From: Branchiostoma floridae
Lineage: Eukaryota > Chordata > Leptocardii > Amphioxiformes > Branchiostomatidae
Direction of reading: 5' to 3'
DNA: 64,000 nt
Assembly: GCF_000003815.2 (NCBI RefSeq)
Contig: NC_049983.1
Coordinates: 6,957,840-7,021,839, forward strand
Positions within the stretch are counted from its first letter, which is position 1; each line of letters begins with the position of its first letter. Position numbers and translations under genes: made by a program. Positions 54,531 to 64,000 of the stretch are shown piece by piece. Below the pieces are notes generated by a model, which was not told the DNA's origin, searched no databases, and saw nothing but the letters and a program-made list of their open reading frames with translations.

Positions 54531-56800
54531 CAATCACAGAGTTCAGATGAACTGCACTGTCTTACTTATTCTTACATTGTCTGCTCTCTAGATCACTGTG
54601 AAGATTGGGTTAATCCGGTCAAACTAGATACTTTGGTGTTCTGTGTGATCAAGATAAGGATTGTGTTCTGCTTTTGTACTTGTTATTGCTTCGACTTTAA
54701 CCACTTTGATGTTAACGGTTTGTAATGACAAGTCGCAATTCAGCCGTGTGGCTGCAATGTCATTGTCAATTTGTTGAATTTCCAAATAAACCAGTCATAT
54801 ACTTGATGAATGGAATGAATATTCAGAGACTTAGGGGATGAAAGAAATGCGTCTGGCATTTGAGTAGACTCTACCAGGCTCCGTGGATCAGTGGGCTTAT
54901 CGTAGAAATTGTACAAATAGAGTCAATAGTACGCTAGAAGAGTCGGCCGGCCAGTAAAATCATTATCGTTGTGTTGGAGCTTAGTAGAGGCTGGTATTTG
55001 AGATTGGCGGTCTTTTAAGAAACCAGGGTTGCCTTAGTAATCTAGCCGTGTGTCATTGTGCGGAAAGTTCAAAGGATATTCGGGCGTAAGCATTCTTGCG
55101 TTCTGCATAACTTATAAAGTTGGACTTTAAAAGTAAGTCTTGCCAAGTCAGACGTTCAATCCTTGGATAAACTACAGTCGACCACACACATAAAAAACGT
55201 ACGCAAAAACCATTCGGCGTCTGCCCAAAATATACTTCATTTAAACGCTGACGCGAGTCGTAACGCGGCTTACGTCCCAGACGTGAGTCTGAAGCTCCGG
55301 TTATGCGAATGGAAAAGGGTCACACTGGCGTCACCCCAAGCATCGTCTCAAGTACTTGAGGGCTCTAGAACTTCAGGCATGACGCACGTTGTGTGTGTGT
55401 TTATCATCGACCTTCGCCCCCCTCCAATAATTGTAAAGCACCGAGACAGGTGGCACAAGCGTATGGTCTGTGGAAGCGAATAGAATTCGAGATATTATAC
55501 TAGATGAGAACTACTGCAACCACAAGTTACGAAAGGTTATAAGCTTTAAACTTTTTGTATTCATTAGAGGCTTGGATTTGCCTGCAGGCTGCTTTTCATT
55601 GTGGTCATGAGAGATGAGGTGATAAGGGTTAGACAAAATATAACACAGATACAGATTACATAATTAAGTCCCAACAATGAGCTAGAGGGCCCGAACTTAC
55701 GACACTTATTCCTCGTCTCAAAAGCTATTTACCACTTACAAATCATGACCACACTTGCGGAACAGAAAATCTCAAACCCAAAGGTCCTGCTGCAGCACCG
55801 TAGGAGGCCACTAAGAGGCTCATTATCCAAGCTGGCCTTTGTCTCCCGCGGGTTTTGTGATTCTGTAGTGTGCTGTACGTCATCATGATTGTTTTCAGAT
55901 AAACATCTCGGTGTAGGAGGAACTTTTTTTCCTTCAGTTCTTTGCCACTGAAAACTAAAGATCGTAGTATCCGAGACTTGGAGATAAAAACTACATGGGT
56001 AGTAAATTGACCAGCTACATGTACATGTAACGTTATATGGAGTGATTCGACTTGAAGGTCGATCCTGGTGCCAGCACCTTTCTGCCTCAATCACACATGT
56101 GATACTTGTAGCACGTGAAGTACTTCAAAGTTGTCTGTAGATTGCGTGCTATCTCGAAGATGTTGACAACTTCCGACCACTCGAACTCGGAAACCTAAAA
56201 TTGTGCACATTTCTAATAAAGACTGCTATGACACGAGCCGCCATATTTATTTGGTCACTCCTGGTTTGGAACAGAATTCCTTATGGCCAAATTTATCATC
56301 ATGAAATTTTTCGTCACACAGAAACGTACTGCCTTAAAATTACTAGTTATAATCATGGTTCATGATGTAATTCTATATACTGAATTTGTGAACTTATCAT
56401 ATTCAACACAATGGTCCATTTCGCAACCAACGATTCTGTTTGGTGGCGTATCCGACGTTCAATGGCGTTTTAATATCTTCATGTAAACAACACTAACTGC
56501 CTCTGTTTTAGACCAAGTTTGACCGTAGAAAACGAAAAAAAATAATTCTCAACTTTCATCTGTTTCGCTCTTGTTATTTTCCTGAACCTGCAAGCCCCCA
56601 AACACCAGTTCAAAAAAGAACAAGAAACAGTCATGCCTTAAAATACAAGAGTTACCAACCTAGGATCGATGTGTTCAAAAATTCGTACTTTCCCAGAACT
56701 ATCGTAGAGTGGAATTCGTTATCACCAAGTACAGTAGGGGCATATTCTCTGGGTAGTTTTAAAGAACGCTTGCAGATAGATGTGCAAAAGTCAGGTGTAA
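54531..56800. other. No supported gene; one MITE relic
   Basis: 54850-54965 (GACTCTACCAGGCTCCGTGG, GAAATTGTACAAATAGAGTC) resembles the interior of the 6716/43076 MITE family. Frames of 67-121 codons at 54450-54725, 55163-55483, 55729-56094 and 56283-56486 have no recognisable motifs, and some overlap in opposite or shifted frames. Confidence 0.4.
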
Positions 56801-56802
56801 CG

Positions 56803-56890
56803 AGTCGTTCGGTGTAATATAACCAGCTGCTGCTACGACGCGTGCCTGCGAAGCCGATGTGTTACACCGAACGGCGGTTATACCGGCTAT
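56803..56890. repeat. Short inverted repeat
   Basis: CGTTCGGTGTAA and TTACACCGAACG are a perfect 12-bp inverted pair about 45 bp apart. The left is followed by TATAACCAGC and the right by GCGGTTATACCGGC. Possibly a degenerate palindromic element. Confidence 0.5.
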
Positions 56891-56934
56891 ATAGATACAG
56901 ATACAGATACGTGAACGCCTGCCGATATAATATA

Positions 56935-57045
56935 TTCATTTTCGAAACGGTCCAATATTCGTTCTGCTTATTTTTTTAGGTCCGTTTTTTTTCTGGACAG
57001 AAAAAACGGTATTGTACCGGTACATCGTACCAATACCCACCCCTA
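56935..57045. mobile_element. Half copy of the 31087 hAT-like MITE
   Basis: Ends TGTACCGGTACATCGTACCAA then TACCCACCCCTA, matching the right terminus of 31087-31521, with GGTCCG/CGGTCC words inside. The opposite end is missing. Confidence 0.6.
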
Positions 57046-57406
57046 CTAATTGGTGTGCATATTGCGCAATCGCTTCTAATCATGAGGCTAGCCGTGCTCA
57101 CTAAAACAGGTGTTGCATTGTCTACCAAGTCTTCCGAAAACAGGAAAAAGCTGTCGGCACCGGACAGATATGATCTACTTAAGACGCATCGTTAAGTTAA
57201 ATTGGGATTCGTAAAGAACTGTGAAGTGCGCGTAGTTAACAGTTCAGGCGTCATACCTAGACGTAGATGTAGCTCTTCATTCACGGCTTTCATACAAAAG
57301 CGAAGCTACACAGGATCTTCAACTTGACAGAGGCTTCCAATAATGCTTGCACCAAACAATAGGACAGGAGATTTACTTGCAGCCCATGCGTCAGAGCTAA
57401 AGATGG
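57046..57406. other. No recognisable feature
   Basis: Nothing recognised. Confidence 0.4.
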
Positions 57407-57820
57407 GTGGTATCTCACTGCACTTAGGGCACCAGTGCGGCACAGTGGGGTTCGAAAGATTACACAACGAATTTCAGAGATGAAGAAGCAGTTTTCGTAC
57501 GTTTTGTGTATTTTGTTGCCTTCTAAGTCATACCTTTACTTTTTTCATTTATTTATTTGGTTTGGCTGTTCAGAACACACAGCCAGCGCTGCCCAACTAG
57601 CCTGTGGCTATTACAAAGGGCTAGCCCTGCTGACAAAAACAGAGACAATACTTATGGATTTTGGCAGGATACTTATCAATAACAATTTTCTAATACTTTT
57701 ACCTATTACGCAATATCTAAATTATAAAAAAAAAAAACATCGGCGAGAATAACACAACAGTACTGCAGTAAACGAACCCCGTAGTGTCGTACCGGTGTCC
57801 CAAGTGCAGTGAGATACCAC
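57407..57820. mobile_element. MITE (11227 family) interrupted by a small retroposon
   Basis: TIRs GTGGTATCTCACTGCACTT and AAGTGCAGTGAGATACCAC are perfect. The interior (ACGAATTTCAGAGATGAAG, ACGCAATATCTAAATTAT) matches 43120-43363. About 165 bp at 57541-57705 are extra; they start with TTTTTTCATTTATTTATTT, the complement of a T-A-A-A type tail, and are bounded by ATACCTTTAC and ATACTTTTAC, an approximate target duplication. Confidence 0.8.
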
Positions 57821-58499
57821 TAGCTCTAACGCACGGCCTGCGACTATATCTGCCAAACTTGTTGTAACTTGTTGTTTATTAGTTATCGAGGGTTTATGCC
57901 TATGGTAATCACTTACCTCAATAACCGGTTACTCATCGAAGTAAGGAATGAGGAACTACTTCGTTCAATTCATCATAACTCATCGCTGCAACAAGACAGA
58001 ATAAAAAGAATTCTCGTCTAGAAAACCCATGATCAACTAACGACCCATAAATGCATATATAGCAATACGGCTAATATGGGGTTACCAAAAATGACTAGGT
58101 CGTTACGTAGTTGTTAAGGGCGATCACACAAATTTGGATCGAGTTATTCCAGCAAACGCACACACACAATCATCCCCCGCAGTTCTATGGGCGACTCCGT
58201 GACCCCAATCAGACAAAGAACAGTAAATTGTGCACAACGAATAACCTAATTTAACGGCATAACCGTTGCACATAGTATTTTCTGTGACACCTCATGTGTA
58301 CTAAAGGCTGAAATCGCTGTGAGACTCGACGAATTACACAGGGAACAGTATTTCTTCGTTATGTTTTCGGAATGTGCACCATATTCCAATTATAAAATCA
58401 AGAGACACACAAAGGAAGGGAGCTAATTAATTACCTTAGGGTCGGCCTCAATTGCCTTTCACAATATGTGAACGTGGGAGGGGGCACAAAGGGATGCCG
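57821..58499. other. No supported gene
   Basis: 58370-58440 (ATATTCCAATTATAAAATCA, ACACACAAAGGAAGGG) resembles 61683-61735 and hints at an old interspersed or segmental duplication. Nothing else is seen. Confidence 0.35.
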
Positions 58500-58670
58500 T
58501 CGTGTGTGGCGTAGCTGGTAGAGCGTTCGGCTCGGAATCTAGAGGTCCCGAGTTCGATACTCGCAGTGCCCCAGACGTTGTGCCCTTGGGAAAGGCACTT
58601 TGCACGACTTTCATCACTTCACCCAGGTATAAAAATGGGTACCTAACTTTAGTCAGGGATGTAAAGAAAA
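58500..58670 (+). mobile_element. tRNA-derived SINE
   Basis: A box TGGCGTAGCTGGTAGAGCG (58507) and B box CCCGAGTTCGATAC (about 58547-58560) are well preserved. They are followed by CCTTGGGAAAGGCACTTTGC and ATAAAAATGGGTACCTAACT. The acceptor stem does not pair, so this is a SINE head rather than a tRNA gene. Confidence 0.75.
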
Positions 58671-60124
58671 AGACTATTTTACCCTCTGTCTTTACTGTGT
58701 ATGTGGCCCTGTTAGTATAAGTTACTAACTTGAGTGCAGTGCCATATTGTCCTCGTCTGTTCAAAAGCCAATAGAAACAGTTACGAAACAAAAACGTGTC
58801 TACATGTCGGTAAAAAGTGTCTTGTCCTCTGTCATATGGTACTGGGGTTAAGAATAAGAGCACTAAACAACAACGGCATTAGGCATTATTTTTTTTTAAA
58901 GTGTTCACTTTTGATAAAGCAAAAAGAGCCATCACTACATCGCACCAGCTAATGAGAGACTGTTACCAACATAACTTTTGCAAACTCAAATTAGTTGTCC
59001 AAGCTATGATAAAGACCGACAATTTTTTAGAATACATTGTATGTAACACCGTTACAATATTACCACATACCACCAAGACAGTGATATTCAATATGATATC
59101 ATCATGTCCTGTCCACGTCTGTACATAGTTCAATTTATATACAACTCCTCGCAAAAACGAGACAATTCCAACACACAAATGTCGCTTCTTTTATCGTTCT
59201 CAGAGGATATACGTACCCACGTACCAGAAATATTCCGTGTAAATTTATTCTTGACAAATTGGAGGGGATATTTATGGGGTCACACAGTGACCCACAAGCG
59301 ATCAGCGCCGTCTGGAATTATGATTTATGAAGTGCCAAGAGCCTATCATCAGGTCCAGAATTATAGCTTGTCTATAATGGGTGACTGGAAGGGTCACTTG
59401 CAGCGGTCAAAGATTACCAGGGTTCATATATGGTCAAGATATTTCTCGCCAACTTTGACGGAAGGTCATAGGGTAATTGGGTATGTCTTTAAATCATTTC
59501 AGCACTCTTTTATCTTTTTTTGTTTAAATACGTGGAGGTGCAAAATCTTAGGTGGTTTCTGAAAGGGCCAAAAGGACAACTGTATGTTTTCCTTCTTTTA
59601 TACGTCTAAGTCTGTTTCCTTGATGATTACCGGATACTTTTACGTGGCACATAAGAGACAAGATCCAGACGGTCGAGATTTATGTGAATCTAGTAAGACG
59701 TGTCTGGTTTGCCAAAAAAAGAATGTTACATGCAACTTGTGGAGGATTGATGACTCATTATGCGTATCATCATCTAAGGTACCTATCTAAGGTGCCAAGA
59801 AGAATAAAGATCCATCAACCACTAGCCTGCCTATCATCTTTCAGAATTATGAACAAAAAGGGCCACAAAAGGGCCACAGAAGGGGCCACAAAAGGGCCCA
59901 AAAAAGCTGCCAGGAACCTGAATCTACATCTCTTACTCTCTGCTCAAAGAGCTATCTATCGCTCAAAATTACGACCATAGCACCCCAAGATCACAAGTAT
60001 TGAATCATTCATTCGTTCATGGCAGGGCGTTGTCACACTCTCAGCCCATCCCTTCACAAGCACGATAATGGAAATACTGGTGCAGTACCGTAGAGAGCCG
60101 TTGGGTGAACCGTAGACTGACACT
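58671..60124. other. No supported gene
   Basis: A 152-codon plus frame at 59104-59562 and frames of 68-98 codons nearby overlap each other in different frames and show no domain. GGGCCACAAAAGGGCCAC-like words repeat near 59858-59900. Confidence 0.4.
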
Positions 60125-60376
60125 TAAAGCCCTCTTTCCACTAGACGGCGATCGCGCTGCGCTCTCACTGCGACCTAAATAGGATATGTGTAACCTTCGC
60201 TGTCACACTTGATATAAACAAAACGTAAAACTGTGACTTAGAAGACACAAAACACAGAAAGTGTAAAAAGATTCGTTTCTCTTACCTATACAATTCGTTC
60301 AGCGATCTGTCAAATATTAGGTAACAGAGAGAGCGCGGCAAGATCGAAGAGCGCCGTCCTAGTGGAAAGGCGGTAA
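60125..60376. mobile_element. MITE with TAA target duplication
   Basis: The 246-bp element at 60128-60373 has ends CCCTCTTTCCACTAGACGGC and GCCGTCCTAGTGGAAAGGCG. TAA lies at 60125-60127 and 60374-60376, a Harbinger-type signature. CACAAAACACAGAAAG inside resembles the 11227 family's ACAAAATACAC, so the two may be distantly related. Confidence 0.75.
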
Positions 60377-60756
60377 AACTAGTATTGAACTGGGTTGGCA
60401 GTTATTGTGTCCTGTGAGGCCAAACTTCACATCGCACCTCAGAGACTTCCCGCGTGCGAAGACGTCCTTGTCACATCTTCACTTTTGGCGTCTGGTCTGA
60501 GCACACGTCCTTCGCGTCACCAAGTACATGTAACGCTAGTCCACCTTTATCCGTGGGGTACCTATATCCTTTGCATTTGAGAACAAGGTATTCACTTGGG
60601 ACATCAAGTCAACGGTCGACGGCGGTTTAAAATTGCAATATTTTCAAAATGTTGCAGTTTGAAAGCAGTATCCGTGGATTTGATATCACTTAATACACTT
60701 AATAGGCTACACGCGGAAAAAGATAAAGTAGCGTTAGATGTAGAATGGCAAAATTG
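60377..60756. other. No recognisable feature
   Basis: Nothing recognised. Confidence 0.4.
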
Positions 60757-61125
60757 GTGGGGTCATGTGGCGTAAAGGTTACAAGTGTGATTGACCCGTG
60801 ACCCAGAGGTCCTGCATTCAAATCCGTTGATATGCCACCGACTTTGTAGCTTGGAAAAGGCACCTAACAAGACTTTCCGCACAAAACTAAGGTGGAGATA
60901 GTTATAATATTTCGCTTTGGTCAAGGGCATCTATCGGATAGGACGTTCAATGGAGGTCCCATGTTTAAGGAGATCTCTAGAGCCACGCCTCATGCACGGA
61001 AAAGAACCTTGACCCAACTTGACCCACCAAACTTATCGAAAAGAGTAAGTAGGGGTCCTTCCCGGTGTGGGTGGATCATTTAAATCTGTCTTGCGGCAGT
61101 CTACCGGGTATGCCATAGAAACAAA
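60757..61125 (+). mobile_element. tRNA-derived SINE (family B), degraded head
   Basis: Head GTCATGTGGCGTAAAGGTTA with a mutated B box GCATTCAAATCC (60814). The body TATCGGATAGGACGTTCAAT, GGAGGTCCCATGTTTAAGGA and TTATCGAAAAGAGTAAGTAG matches 52177 and 62893. The 63-codon frame at 60892-61083 lies entirely inside it and is not a gene. Confidence 0.75.
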
Positions 61126-62892
61126 TTGTAACCGGTTCGAAACAGAAAACAGAAAAGGGAACGTCAAACTTTCTAATTCTTAAGCTTTTCTTTTAATGGA
61201 AAGACCGGCTGCTCCACTAAGTCAGAAGCTTACTATAGGAACGTTTGGAAATTCCCTTTTCCACATCTACTTGCACACAATCTAAACGTTACTCTTTCAC
61301 CAACACAAGGCTCTCGCAAATAGAAACAAAACTCATCGTCCTTCAACGAATTCCGGTCAGGAAACTGAAGATGAAGGTCTAACAAGTATGCCTGCAATGT
61401 TATTTGATTAGGAATCGATATTTGTAAAGAGCAATTTTGCGGTGCTGGTCGCTTTATTCGACCTTCGCATTCTCCTCTCATAAGCTGTTTATTAAAAGCG
61501 TCACACAGTGACCACAAGCTCGCCAGCTATCAATCACTTAGATAATCCGGCGGAGGAGATTAGATTACACTCGTAACCATAAACAGAGAGCGTCAACCCT
61601 ATAGTTATAACGGGCCGCTTTTGTTTGACACATTTCATGTGTTTTATTTTTGTCCTTTGGGTTATGCCCTTGAATTGTTGCGCCATATTCAAATTATAAA
61701 TCAATGTGAAAAGAATACACAAAGGAAAAGGTGGTAATTAGTTGTTTTTTTGACACATCGGCTTTGCACGACATGTATGGTAGGTGGGTGGGGAGCGCAA
61801 AAGGAGACATTTTTATTTATGCGTCCTTGTATAAAGTGGTTTATGTCTTGCCCTTTGTCAGAGGGTACTAGCGTAGTAAAAGAATCTGAATTAACAGCAA
61901 CATTAAGTTGGATATTGGGGTTTCCTTCGTCAACCAGTCAAGTCCCAGCTGCTTACGTTTTGATGTCTATCATTTTCCTCAGAGCTGAAGTGCTGCTTCT
62001 CGCCGCTATATGTAGGTGGCGCTTTTGCGGCAAGAACACAATCCCAAATGTGGCTAACTTTGCATTCCCCCTCGTCCGGGTTTATTGTTGGGTTTCACTT
62101 TTTTTGTAAAAATACGTCCACACACTTATTAGGACTTTGAAACTGTACCAATGTTAAGTATTTTGTCTGACCCTTACCATTTCCTCCATAACTTCAATGA
62201 AAACCGACCGATTTGAGCTTCTCATAATTAAAGAAACTTTAAGGTTCAAGCAAAATGTACCCACGTATCGAAATTCACACAGATTCATCAAAATGATAAA
62301 AAAATTATTGTTGCGAAGGCATATATGTACATACACAACCAAACACAGTACCCCGGCAAAGAGGAACATTTTACAAACCTACTGCCACATTTTCAACACG
62401 AAAACTCGCCATGGGTTCAGTCAAAGTCCATGAGATTGCCCATCAATAAAAGAAACGTATGTTCCGTCGCTAATAACGATGAAAATTAAAATCGCGCGGG
62501 TTAACTGATCTCACATTTATCAGATGCATAAATCGTAACGAAAGCTACACGTATATGCCATTTAAAAGTTCACCACAGATATTTTATTACAGACATTTCA
62601 ATAATGTACTAATTTCGCCACTATCGTGAAGGGACCAAAAATTACTGATTTAATAATGGACTTGGAAGGACAGAATGATTAGTAATTACGAATAATCGTA
62701 AATTTCGAAGATGCTACTATGATGTGTGGGCGATGTTTTGCGCGTGCGTACTTAGCGAAGATTCACACGTATACCGTGTACGGTACATTGGGTGAGCAAT
62801 TTCGTGCACGGCTAGCTATTTCCTCATCTATATCTACTATTTGAAGTAGTTTGAGATTTATTCCACGTCTTCTAAATCTATACACTCGTATG
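61126..62892. other. No supported gene
   Basis: Frames of 94 codons (61233-61517, minus) and 119 codons (61750-62109, plus) have no recognisable family or splice context. No RNA gene is seen. Confidence 0.4.
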
Positions 62893-63190
62893 CGGGGTCG
62901 GATGGCGCAATCGGCATGGTGTTTGATTGATAACCTATAGGTTCTGGGTTCTAATTCATTGATGTGCCCTTCGGAAAAGCACTTTACACGACATCCTTCA
63001 CTTCAATCAAGTGAAAATGAGTACCTAGTTTCGGTTAGGGCCGTCCCCCGGATAGGACGTTACATAGAGGTCCCGCGTTTGAGGAGAGCCACACCTTGAG
63101 TACGTTAAAGAACCTACCGCACTTATAGAAAAGAGATTAGTAGGGATCCTTCCTGGTGAGTGGTTCAAACCCACAGTCCTTTGGCCTCAC
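62893..63190 (+). mobile_element. tRNA-derived SINE (family B)
   Basis: Head GGGGTCGGATGGCGCAATCG with B box GGGTTCTAATTC (62946). The body CCCCCGGATAGGACGTTACA, GAGGTCCCGCGTTTGAGGAG and AAAGAACCTACCGCACTTAT is shared with 52177 and 60757. Confidence 0.78.
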
Positions 63191-64000
63191 ATGGGGAAAT
63201 TGCTGTCGTATTGAGGTCACCTGGATTAGCACCGAATAGTAGCCGCTCCAGACTCTTGCGATATAGCCCCGCCGATTGTAAGCTTTTTGCAATTCAGCCC
63301 CTGGCTAGCTGCAATGAGAGAGTAGTTGGCCCACCCAATAGCCAATGTGATAATAGGAGCCGAATGAACAATTGGAAATAAAATGTGCAATACATTGTTT
63401 AATCAAAGCCATTACTAAGACATCATCACAACAGCTCGTTTCTATCAATATAGTTGCCCCCCATTATTGAACGACAATGCATCTTCTTTGAATTCACCCT
63501 ACAAGAAGTCAGCAACCTCTTTTACTGTATTTAGATTAGTTTACTTGCAGCGCCAGAATTCTCTAGTTGTGAACTGCCAGGCGCCTTTTGAGTTCGTTGA
63601 CCTGATTTACGTTCTTTGCCATGAGTCTCTGTAAAGGTCAAAGAAATAGGCTAGCGTAGATAAGGTAGGTCCTGAGGTTCGTTATCAATTTTCCGGAGGA
63701 CTTCTTTTCGCTGTGAGTTATGATGAAAGGGTGTAGCATCATGATTGACTCTCTGCCTGGCCACCTGCTGTGCAAAGATGATTTGGTATATGTCAAGACA
63801 TGCCATTGGATTGTTGTTGCTGTTTACATAGATTGTGTGTGTTTGTTTTTGTTTGTTTGTTTGTTTGCGTTCCCTTGTTTGGACAAGTTGTAAAGGCTGT
63901 TTCTACTTGTTATGTGGCAATATCTAATTCTAATAGACACATCATGATCAATAATAAATGATGTCTTAAAATCAATGTATTGCATTGGTGTGAGCAAATT
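63191..64000. other. No gene seen; (GTTT)n microsatellite
   Basis: A (GTTT)n microsatellite at 63841-63868. Otherwise nothing is recognised. Confidence 0.45.

Noticed and set aside
58500-58572. Functional tRNA gene
   Set aside because: A and B boxes are good, but the acceptor stem does not pair and the following sequence matches the SINE body seen elsewhere in the window.
59104-59562. 152-codon protein
   Set aside because: Chance-length frame in a region with several overlapping open frames; composition and content match no family I know.

Overview
This is a eukaryotic, intron-containing and very repeat-rich window of AT-leaning DNA with three assembly gaps (19331-19515, 31753-31858, 35314-35413). 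The mix of features suggests an invertebrate deuterostome, most likely a lancelet (Branchiostoma). The features are a rhodopsin-class peptide GPCR split by a phase-1 intron after TM3, a CR1/L2-group LINE, many short TIR elements with TAA/TTA target duplications, tRNA-derived SINEs and several divergent tandem arrays. The species call is inference; no sequence here proves it.

Only one host gene can be supported. It is a partial minus-strand GPCR of the vasopressin/CCAP/NPS receptor type. Exon 1 (13857-14232) carries the N-terminus and TM1-TM3. Exon 2 (10089-10272) carries the DRH motif, TM4 and the second extracellular loop cysteine. The exons TM5-TM7 need were not found below 10089 and may lie outside the window. 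The 5' end of exon 1 sits in a 166-bp tandem duplication.

The only long intact reading frame (31743-34733, minus) is the endonuclease/reverse transcriptase ORF of a non-LTR retrotransposon. A second retroelement at 45707-48753 is a short non-autonomous LTR element. Its two ~480-bp LTRs differ by a single visible indel, so the insertion is recent.

Tandem DNA dominates the rest. There is a ~175-bp array at 15350-18740, a ~145-bp array at 27505-28990, a very degenerate ~160-170-bp array at 44560-54530, shorter duplications of 155-188 bp at several places, and a 57-bp minisatellite at 7530-7985. MITEs, SINEs and the LTR element have inserted into these arrays. Subtracting the insert restores the repeat period in two places (the MITEs at 15465 and 27623), which confirms those element boundaries.

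Short TIR elements fall into several families: Harbinger-like with TAA/TTA duplications (2484, 36886, 37905, 6719, 43079, 11227, 60128), hAT-like (27623, 31087, 56935), and a family with an iterated CCGCGAA motif (15472, 26438). The oddest small feature is a cluster of short perfect hairpins at 4445-4559 whose arms vary in a compensatory way. Most remaining stretches show no recognisable gene, and the short open frames in them look like chance.
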